Positions 18,588 through 25,105 of a stretch of 25,105 bases of DNA are shown here, piece after piece. The stretch covers positions 1 to 25,105 of the forward strand of contig JAKSYS010000791.1 of NCBI GenBank assembly GCA_022925895.1, written 5' to 3'. A program made the translations under genes and the position numbers. Every line of letters begins with the position of its first letter. Within the stretch, counting starts at the first letter, position 1. A model generated the notes under the pieces. The model made no database searches. It was not told the origin of the DNA and saw only the letters and a program-made list of their open reading frames with translations. The DNA comes from Fragilaria crotonensis. Lineage: Eukaryota; Bacillariophyta; Fragilariophyceae; Fragilariales; Fragilariaceae.

Positions 18588-18917
18588 GATCCAGTAACCA
18601 GTATGGCATTTAATTCTCGTGCTACTAGACTAGAGTAAGATACAGTATGAAGTAGTTGTACCTGGTACAAGTTGTACCTTGTACTATCACAGACTGCACG
18701 GAGCATTTTGCATGCTCAACGCGGTCATTTCGTAACCCCCGAATGTCTATGACCCTATCGAAGGTGTGAGAGAAGATGTGCCTCCACATCGAAATCAGTG
18801 TCCACAGACCACATTCTGTCGACGACAATCATCACCATCGGCAAGCGAAAAAGAACTCGTTACTTGACTCGACAACTTGGGGAACAACACGCCGAGCTAT
18901 AATAGTTTTCGCCAGTC
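18588..18917. other. Upstream region of sulfotransferase-like gene
   Basis: No gene is seen. It contains GTACCTGGTACAAGTTGTACCTTGTAC-type palindromic repeats near 18657-18684. An AT-containing GAGCTATAATAG lies just upstream of the ATG (about 18893-18905) and may be part of the core promoter or 5' UTR. Confidence 0.35.
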
Positions 18918-20816
18918 ATGTCGCGTCGTTATGTCGATCGAAAGAAAGCCGAGGAAGACAACTTCGTCGAGTCGCTGCAATCTGATGCTCGGTCGGAAGC
19001 GGAATCAAGTGCGTTATCTTCTGTGATGCCGATTGTTACATCTCGACAAGCACGAGCGAACGCTCCCCGCGCCGTACCTCATGTTGACTCGAGATCGGAG
19101 TTGTCTCGTACCATCAACTCAGGTGCTTCGAATGCTGGCTCGGATGCCCGCCATAAAAAGTCGGATGGTCCCTTGAAAGAAATGGACGAATACACTGTGG
19201 AAACAAACTTGCCCATTGATTCTGTCTACATCTACCCCTCTTCTCCTCCTCCACAAGCCAATCACCGACAGCGACGGAACTATCGCAGTGGGCAACGGTC
19301 GGTCAGCGAAGGGAGTTCGCGAGCGTCGTCAGTTGGCAACTTTAGCAATAGTGGGCAGAGTGGTGGCCCCAGTGGTGGGATGAGTGTCAGCGGGGCAAGT
19401 GTCGGAGGGATTTTGGACTCTCTCGGTTTGGGCGGCAGTAAGGTGGCGATTCGTGAAGAAGATGACGAGGAGTCGACTGTGGACCAAAAAATCAGCAGAC
19501 CAGTCACACCACGAGATTATTATGCCCGTACTTCTCGTGCCAAGTCGACCAGTGGAAACAATGGTGGCACGCAAGTACATATACGAGCTGCCTTGGTCCT
19601 GTTTTTCTTGATGTCGATTCTCTACGGAGCCTTCCAATGGATTAGCATGATGAAGGCAAACTCAACGCTTGTGAAGAACAAAAAGAAGGTCAGAAGTGGT
19701 CAATACAAAGCTTTTTCTGAGGGAGAGGACAGGCCGGTGGACAAGGAAATGGTATCTCGACTGTCCAATATGAATGCTAACAAAGTGAGTGAGAAGTTGG
19801 CATCGGTGCCCAAGGCAGATGAGGGGCCGGAGGCATACTTGGATAGCAACAAGAAGAAGCTGTACATTGAAGCGACGGAAGTGACTGATAAGGCCCCAGT
19901 AGACAAGCTGGATGCCATCGACAGGACCGACGAAGAGTCGAAGGCCGAACTCTCCACGGTTGTGAAAAATGGCCTGGCTGGTGTCTACACCAAAGATCCA
20001 AGCCACAGTGACATTCCGTTCCTCTGGTACATCCCTCGTTCTGGAGGCGGCATGATCAAGAACGTTTTGTCGAATTGCAAGGACCTTGTAGTTGCCAGCG
20101 AAGTCGGAGGCACAATAGCCAAAAAGGCTTCCCAGGAGAAGCTGGATGTTGTTGAAGTTGGCGGTCACAAGTATATCAACGTGGACACCACCACAGAAAT
20201 AGGAATTGCCAAGGCAAAGAAGCTCGGATTGGCGTCCTCCGGGTTGGTCAATCTAGTCGTCTCCCCGCGACTTCAGGAGGCAGCGTCGCTCTTCGGACCA
20301 AACAAGCGGGGCCGCGCATTTGCGTTCCTGCGACATCCAGTGGAGAGGGCTGTCAGCATGTTTTATTTTCTCAAGAAACACAATGTTGCCGCTGTCGCGT
20401 CTATGGAGTTGGAGGACTATTGCAAGAGCCCACACGTAGAGAACAATTGGATGGTTCGAATGCTCAGCAACAAAATGACTGGGGAAGTGGGCGAGGACGA
20501 TCTGGAAATGGCCAAGAATCTCCTGAAAGAGAAGGTCATCGTGGGTCTTCTTGAGCAAAAGGACGAGTCCATGAAAAGGTTCGAGCATCACTTTGGATGG
20601 CGATACACTGAAAATCCTCAACGGCAATCTGCATGTCGCACCAGAATATTGGTCGGGGATTATCGAACAAACGAGAGTGCCAAGTCGAAGATCAAAGAGG
20701 GTTCGCAGGCCTGGAGCCTCTTGATGTGGCAGAACAAGCTTGACATGAAGCTTTACAAATACGCAAAAGCACTCTTTCTGCAGCAAGGGACAGAACTCTT
20801 TAATGATATGCCATAA
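18918..20816 (+). CDS. Sulfotransferase-like type II membrane protein with long cytosolic N-terminus
   Basis: A 632-residue single-exon protein starting at ATG 18918. Residues 1-220 are hydrophilic, Ser/Gly/Arg-rich and probably disordered. One membrane segment lies at about 223-243 (AALVLFFLMSILYGAFQWI), followed by a charged stem and a C-terminal catalytic-type domain. That domain shows a 5'-phosphosulfate-loop-like FLWYIPRSGGGMIKN (about 369-382) and a 3'-phosphate-loop-like FAFLRHPVERAVSMFYF (about 468-484), as in PAPS-dependent Golgi carbohydrate sulfotransferases. It shares many segments with the protein at 23684-25024 (VDTTT.xGI, LVVSP, PxERxVSxF), so the two are paralogues. Against that paralogue the loop Lys is Arg, the following Thr is Gly, and the RDP of the second loop is RHP. 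Catalytic activity is therefore uncertain. A role in sulfating glycans or cell-wall components is inference. The 220-residue cytosolic tail is far longer than usual for Golgi sulfotransferases. Confidence 0.75.
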   Translation: MSRRYVDRKKAEEDNFVESLQSDARSEAESSALSSVMPIVTSRQARANAPRAVPHVDSRSELSRTINSGASNAGSDARHKKSDGPLKEMDEYTVETNLPIDSVYIYPSSPPPQANHRQRRNYRSGQRSVSEGSSRASSVGNFSNSGQSGGPSGGMSVSGASVGGILDSLGLGGSKVAIREEDDEESTVDQKISRPVTPRDYYARTSRAKSTSGNNGGTQVHIRAALVLFFLMSILYGAFQWISMMKANSTLVKNKKKVRSGQYKAFSEGEDRPVDKEMVSRLSNMNANKVSEKLASVPKADEGPEAYLDSNKKKLYIEATEVTDKAPVDKLDAIDRTDEESKAELSTVVKNGLAGVYTKDPSHSDIPFLWYIPRSGGGMIKNVLSNCKDLVVASEVGGTIAKKASQEKLDVVEVGGHKYINVDTTTEIGIAKAKKLGLASSGLVNLVVSPRLQEAASLFGPNKRGRAFAFLRHPVERAVSMFYFLKKHNVAAVASMELEDYCKSPHVENNWMVRMLSNKMTGEVGEDDLEMAKNLLKEKVIVGLLEQKDESMKRFEHHFGWRYTENPQRQSACRTRILVGDYRTNESAKSKIKEGSQAWSLLMWQNKLDMKLYKYAKALFLQQGTELFNDMP

Positions 20817-20902
20817 ACGATTTTTATTTACATTCCGCTTGCGAATTGTGTCATTTTCACGCGAGACGCATCACATGGTTCCCTCATTGAGTCATGATTA
20901 GC

Positions 20903-22351
20903 TTATGCATCTTCAAGTTTTTCTCCTTCTTCTCTACTAGTATGTAGCCGAATTAATGCGATGCGCTCCTGGGTCAATAGAGGATCTCCCCAATGAGTCT
21001 TTCCAAGTAGAACTCGATGCGTGTGAAGGCACATCCTGGAAATGACAATGAGGAGGACAACCGTTGCGATTGTGATGAATGTGCATCCTAGTATACCAGT
21101 GGTTGTATTGGGTTCTTTCGCAGCATATCGGATCGTACCTGTCGCCAGAGCCGACACGGGAAAAACGTATGCCCAATAAAATCCAAAAGACGGAGGCGGA
21201 CTTGAAAGCTGCTGGCCAATTCTAACCAGAAATAGGAAGAAAACTAAGCAGCAACCCAGAATGAGCTTCGATAAGATTGCGAATACCCCTGGGTTGGAGG
21301 AAATCATATCCCACGCAACCATAGCTATTGACGGCGGAGTCATGATCAGGAACAGTGCAGGCGATCCCCTAGCCTCGGACCGCATTCCATTGAAGATTAC
21401 GAACGACGACACAAAGTACATAATTGTGCCTACACCGAAGCAGAAAGTTGGCAGAGCGATGCCCCAATGTTGATCAATGTTTGCTTGTGTTCCCAAGACA
21501 GAAAGGAGAAACCAGGCAACCAAAGAAATGAGAAACGGAGGTCCGCAGACCGTGTGTTGATTGTCTGAGAATAGCCAACGCTCGCCAATGTACTGTGTCA
21601 AGCTAAGTTGAATCAGTGCACTGATGCCAAACACAATACTCCGAAACAGTTCACCATTACCAACCATGATTGCAACATGTGATGAATTCTCTGGAACACA
21701 GATAGTCAACATCAACACGATAAGATGAGGCATGTTAAGGAAATGCATCCGTGCACCATCTCGACACTCATCCATGACGAGAGGAAAGAAACGATAGGCC
21801 TTAAAACAGTAGGCAGTCAGGAAAACAGCCCCAAGCAAAAGTGAAGCAATCCAAAAAACAGCGCTGATCTGCTCCGCATTGACTTTCTCGTTGATAAATT
21901 CGGCGTCTCCGGCTGCCTTCCACATCATTGCATGCCCCGCTAGCCCCATGGGAATCCCGAAGCTTGTGTTGGGAATACGGAGCCACACCGACGGATAATC
22001 CGAAGTTTTGAGATTATGAGATTCTACCTCAGCCTCATCGTGGGGCATCATGACCTCAACACCAGTTGCTGTCACAGTCGCATGGTTGGCGACATGATAG
22101 CTGAGTGATGAGTCCCCCACGCAGTCTGCGTCCACCTTGATGGAATCAGTCGATGGGATGAAATCGATATCCGTCATGGAGATGTATGCATCACTTGTGA
22201 AAGTTCTGCATGTCGAGCTCGTCGATTTGCTGCTCGAAGTTTCGTCGGCGCTTCCCCTGCATACTAGAAGCGTAATCGCAAGACGACGAAAAAGTGATGA
22301 GGGCAGAAACAGAAACCTGCATTGGAACTTGCTCAGGCAGTTTTTGTCCAT
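20903..22351 (-). CDS. SLAC1/TehA-family anion channel (voltage-dependent anion channel superfamily)
   Basis: A 482-residue membrane protein read from ATG 22351; the open frame continues upstream without another ATG. After about 120 hydrophilic residues, the hallmark RIPNTSFGIPMGLAGHAMMW starts the first helix, matching the F-G-I-P-x-G-L-x-G opening of the SLAC1/TehA/Mae1 fold. About ten hydrophobic segments follow, including VGTIMYFVSSFVIFNGM, SPALFLIMTPPSIAMVAW and, near the end, FGFYWAYVFPVSALATGT, which are characteristic late-helix motifs. Family members conduct nitrate, chloride, sulfite or dicarboxylates; the ion here cannot be read from sequence. The gene lies tail-to-tail with the sulfotransferase-like gene at 18918-20816 (86 bp between stops). 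An inverted-repeat element ends 23 bp before its ATG, so the true 5' end may be altered or supplied by that element. Confidence 0.85.
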   Translation of the reverse strand: MDKNCLSKFQCRFLFLPSSLFRRLAITLLVCRGSADETSSSKSTSSTCRTFTSDAYISMTDIDFIPSTDSIKVDADCVGDSSLSYHVANHATVTATGVEVMMPHDEAEVESHNLKTSDYPSVWLRIPNTSFGIPMGLAGHAMMWKAAGDAEFINEKVNAEQISAVFWIASLLLGAVFLTAYCFKAYRFFPLVMDECRDGARMHFLNMPHLIVLMLTICVPENSSHVAIMVGNGELFRSIVFGISALIQLSLTQYIGERWLFSDNQHTVCGPPFLISLVAWFLLSVLGTQANIDQHWGIALPTFCFGVGTIMYFVSSFVIFNGMRSEARGSPALFLIMTPPSIAMVAWDMISSNPGVFAILSKLILGCCLVFFLFLVRIGQQLSSPPPSFGFYWAYVFPVSALATGTIRYAAKEPNTTTGILGCTFITIATVVLLIVISRMCLHTHRVLLGKTHWGDPLLTQERIALIRLHTSREEGEKLEDA

Positions 22352-22374
22352 TTTCCTGCGGCTACTTGCATACT

Positions 22375-23121
22375 GGAGCGATCCTAAAAACACAAATCAC
22401 ATTTTACATGTGCAACTTGACACACGTAATTTACATGTGTGAAATACGTGTACATCGAAATAAATTGTGTAATGTGATATGTGATATGTGTATTAGTGTT
22501 TGTGTTGAATGGAGGACATCCTAAAAACACGCACAAAGTGAATTTTTTATTCTGTTTCGTACTGGTACTGTAGTACTATATTGAGATTACCTCCAACTTG
22601 TCACCGTAACGTCGCGACGTTTCACCATCTTGTTCCTCATGCATCGGCATGCCATCCCACCGTAACCCTCCGACACGAAGGAACCTCTCAATGAAATCCA
22701 AGAGGAAATGAACTTCCTTTGAAGTGAAACCAAGTCCTCGTCTCGGTGGCATCGTTGGAAGGCTGAGAATCGAGGGAAGTGCATACGAGCAGGTGGACTC
22801 ACAGGAAAACAAGTTGCGTGTGGCAACACGCGGTCACGCGGAGGGAATTCGGCTACACAAAATGTGTCGAGTGCATCTCTGGTATGATTTCACCTGTACA
22901 ATGGCTGTAGATTTGAGTTTGCACATTTTGTGTCGGTCGCAAAAATGTATTCCCGGCCTTCGAGGTCAAACAAATTTGTGTATTTGTGACAGGATTTTTA
23001 GGGATCATAACCCGATTTTAAAAATGGGTAACACATTTATGGCGCGCAACCGTTATCCAACTGACGAGAATTTGTGTAACTGTCAGTTGAGAAATGTGAT
23101 TTGTGTTTTTAGGATCGCTCC
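22375..23121. mobile_element. Non-autonomous TIR element with 3-bp target duplication (PIF/Harbinger-like?)
   Basis: The 30-bp terminus at 22375-22404 (starting GGAGCGATCCTAAAAACAC) is an exact reverse complement of 23092-23121. ACT flanks both sides (22372-22374 and 23122-23124), a 3-bp target duplication. A second, imperfect copy of the terminus (ATCCTAAAAACACGCACAAAGTG) lies inside near 22519. A 3-bp duplication together with a Myb/SANT-like gene fragment inside (22576-22752) points to a deleted PIF/Harbinger-type element. The duplication is not the usual TWA, so the class is tentative. It sits immediately upstream of the anion channel start. Confidence 0.8.
22576..22752 (-). pseudogene. 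Fragment of Myb/SANT-like (DUF6818-type) DNA-binding gene
   Basis: From ATG 22752 the frame encodes MPPRRGLGFTSKEVHFLLD, then FIERFLRVGGLRWDGM, ending at 22576 after 58 residues. The pattern 'RRG..FT..E...LLD.IE..L..G...W' matches the first half of the Myb/SANT-like domain found in diatom, oomycete and plant proteins and in transposon-associated DNA-binding ORFs. The recognition half is missing. A possible splice donor (GAG|GTAATC) lies near the end, so the original gene may have continued in a lost exon. It lies inside the TIR element and is probably a remnant of the parent element. Confidence 0.45.
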
Positions 23122-23124
23122 ACT

Positions 23125-23683
23125 CTCTCTATGCATAACTCCAAGAAGGCTCCACTGTCTACTGTATATATTGATATTTGCTATATATTACAAGTACAGT
23201 ACAGTACAAGTACTCGTACTCGGAGTACAAAGTATATTCGACTACAGGTACCTGGTATTGTACGTACAGTACTCGGAGTACTCGTACATGACCGTTATAT
23301 CATACGTTATTCATACATCATGTACCCTACACAGTAAATGCATCACATGCATGAAGTACTATTTTCTACAGTGTTCTGGTACAGGTAACAGGTACCCAGT
23401 ACATGTAGTGACTCTGGGAGGACAGTTCTGCTTTGGACGTGAAGGCTGGAGACGCTGGAGGTGGGCGCACGAGCCTGCCTCCAGCCACTTCGCACATGCA
23501 GGACGACCGGACGACGAGTTTCTGTTTTGGTTGACATGTTGGAGCGAAGGTAAATTCAACTCGACCCTTGACACTTGACAAACATCATGAATGGGCGTTT
23601 GACCTGACCATCCTACAATCCTCGCATGAAATGTATGTTGTTCCATCTGGATTCCTTGTCACGTGCCTTCAGCAACGTCAAGA
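23125..23683. other. Intergenic stretch upstream of second sulfotransferase-like gene
   Basis: No supported gene. The stretch 23190-23400 is dense in GTAC, with two copies of the near-palindrome GTACTCGGAGTAC (23216-23228 and 23269-23281). The rest, to 23683, presumably contains the promoter and 5' UTR of the gene starting at 23684. Overlapping open frames here on both strands are shadows of each other. Confidence 0.45.
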
Positions 23684-25024
23684 ATGACTCGACAAAATGG
23701 TAGAGAAAGTCGGCAACAACAACTACAACCAGGGAGGAGTCCTCGTGTAATGGTTGGAATCGGCAACCAAAAGCTAGCAACATTTTCCGTAATTGCCATG
23801 GTTATCATAATCGTCGAGTTTCAGGGGATTCATGAGGCAAGAGTGCAGCACCTGATATTGAAACGAATTCATGAGCAAGAACAATCTGCTCTACACGCGA
23901 TGGAGGAAGACCCCCGCGCGGTGTTGAAGCAAGCCGGGGAGTCATTATCAGGAAACTTGGGAATGGAGTTCGGGTCGCAATCGGAACCGCAGCTTACTGA
24001 GCAAGGCGTTGTCGCGGCTCAAGAATATCTTCTGCAGCAACAAATTGCACAAAGTAACCAGAATGTCCCTAAATCACGTTCAAGGTTGAAATCTGCATTG
24101 AACCTCCCGCCTCCATCCACAAACAACGATTTGATTCCATCTACTCTTAGGAATCTTGCAGATCTCAGCGATCCATATTCGAAAGAACTGAAGGAGATGC
24201 CCTTCTTTTGGCATTTGGCAAAGTCGGGTGGGACTAGCCTGAAACACATGTATTCGGATTGCTACGGTTTAGTGGAGGCTTGCGAATCCGGAGTGGCTGA
24301 TGGACATCATCGCGACATCACGCTCAAAGTTGTCACGCTGGAATCGGGATGGAAGTTCGTCAATGTCGATACTACCACGCCAATGGGCATCGAACGGGCA
24401 TCTCGTTTGAATCTGGCTCGATCTGGAAAAGTGCATTTGGTGGTGTCTCCACTTCCGCATGAAGTGACCTCCAAGTTGTTCCTCAAGCAAAATAGGGGAA
24501 GATGTTTCACCATCTTTCGAGATCCGATCGAGCGAGTTGTAAGCCTTTTCTTCTACCTCCAAACTGCATCGCATGAGCCTACCTACAACCCTGCCCTTCA
24601 ACGAATGACTCTGGACGATTACGTCAATTCAAATTTGGCGGAGACAAACTTTGTTTCCCGGACTCTTCTTGACAAGATGCAGGCTCCTCTGTCTGAGGAA
24701 GACTTTCTTGTGGTAAAAGAGGTACTAAGGACGAAGTGTTTGGTGGGTTTGTTGGATGAACTCGAAGAAAGCGTTCGGAGGTTTGATCTATACTTTGGAT
24801 TTAGGGAGTTCAGCTCCCCCGACTCAACTTGCATGGAAAAGTATCTCAAGACAGGAAGTAATCGCCATTCTCATCCGTCAGTTCCGCCCAGTGGATCGCC
24901 GACGTATGAGGTCTTGCAACGCGACAACCACATGGACATCCGACTTTATCAATACGCGCGTGAGCTCTTTGCAGAACAAGCCCACATTTTTAATACAGAT
25001 AAGGTGGTGAGCTTGAGTTCGTAA
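23684..25024 (+). CDS. Sulfotransferase-like type II membrane protein
   Basis: 446 residues from ATG 23684 (MTRQNGRESRQQQ) in a single exon. A short basic cytosolic tail leads to one membrane segment at about 32-47 (ATFSVIAMVIIIVEF), a Gln-rich helical stem (about 50-130) and a luminal sulfotransferase-like domain. The 5'-phosphosulfate loop FFWHLAKSGGTSLKHM (about 174-189) has the expected Lys and Thr. The 3'-phosphate loop is FTIFRDPIERVVSLFFY (about 275-291), with the R-D-P...S signature. This is the layout of Golgi PAPS-dependent carbohydrate sulfotransferases. It is a paralogue of the protein at 18918-20816 and looks like the catalytically competent member. The acceptor is unknown; sulfated polysaccharides or cell-wall glycoproteins are plausible. 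The open frame extends seven codons upstream of the ATG with no other ATG. Confidence 0.8.
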   Translation: MTRQNGRESRQQQLQPGRSPRVMVGIGNQKLATFSVIAMVIIIVEFQGIHEARVQHLILKRIHEQEQSALHAMEEDPRAVLKQAGESLSGNLGMEFGSQSEPQLTEQGVVAAQEYLLQQQIAQSNQNVPKSRSRLKSALNLPPPSTNNDLIPSTLRNLADLSDPYSKELKEMPFFWHLAKSGGTSLKHMYSDCYGLVEACESGVADGHHRDITLKVVTLESGWKFVNVDTTTPMGIERASRLNLARSGKVHLVVSPLPHEVTSKLFLKQNRGRCFTIFRDPIERVVSLFFYLQTASHEPTYNPALQRMTLDDYVNSNLAETNFVSRTLLDKMQAPLSEEDFLVVKEVLRTKCLVGLLDELEESVRRFDLYFGFREFSSPDSTCMEKYLKTGSNRHSHPSVPPSGSPTYEVLQRDNHMDIRLYQYARELFAEQAHIFNTDKVVSLSS

Positions 25025-25105
25025 CAGCTCGTTCATTTTCCTTTCACGACACCGTTCGCAATTGAAGTCGTTTTTTCAGATGAAACGTATTCAAGTGTAT
25101 TGGTA

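Overview
The window looks like nuclear DNA of a diatom. Three things point there: spliced genes with short introns (77-105 bp, GT-AG); two N-terminal signal peptides followed by the SAF/AAF-type motif that diatoms use for plastid import; and mobile genes of types that, as far as I recall, are multi-copy in diatom genomes. No species can be named from sequence alone.

Left part (about 1-15,600): a block of mobile-element genes. It holds a minus-strand gene with an Arg/Ser-rich repetitive N-terminus and an unrecognised C-terminal domain (1516-3208, split by one frameshift). Then come a 2.2 kb spacer with a diverged tandem repeat (about 4575-5090) and a plus-strand gene (5462-9015). That gene carries a region resembling a 2-oxoglutarate/Fe(II) dioxygenase (H-x-D, then a distal His 69 residues later) and a tail of near-identical 52-residue repeats. 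Convergent with it is a DDE-type (Plavaka/CACTA-like) transposase gene on the minus strand (9256-12643, at least four frameshifts). Last is a minus-strand tyrosine recombinase of Crypton-like type (12892-15037, about six frameshifts). These reading frames are broken by single-base shifts but have few other stops.

Right part (about 16,200-25,105): ordinary single-copy genes with intact frames. They are SF3B6 (branch-site-binding subunit of U2 snRNP SF3b; two exons); a Trp-rich small secreted or plastid protein (minus, two exons), convergent with it; a plastid-type thioredoxin-like [2Fe-2S] ferredoxin (minus, two exons), whose last exon overlaps the possible 5' end of the Trp-rich gene; a Golgi-type sulfotransferase-like membrane protein (plus); a SLAC1/TehA-family anion channel (minus); and a second, better conserved sulfotransferase-like protein (plus).

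Two non-autonomous inverted-repeat elements sit directly in front of host genes. One (15609-16213) is 170 bp upstream of SF3B6. The other (22375-23121; 30-bp perfect TIRs, 3-bp ACT target duplication, fragment of a Myb/SANT-like gene inside) ends 23 bp upstream of the channel's ATG. A separate 27-bp perfect inverted repeat (18434-18587) carries three TGACGTCA sites and a CACGTG box between the divergent ferredoxin and sulfotransferase genes.

The most notable candidate system is the convergent pair of a DDE transposase and a dioxygenase-like gene. It parallels the TET/JBP-type oxygenases carried by some fungal transposons, but that comparison is inference and needs profile searches.
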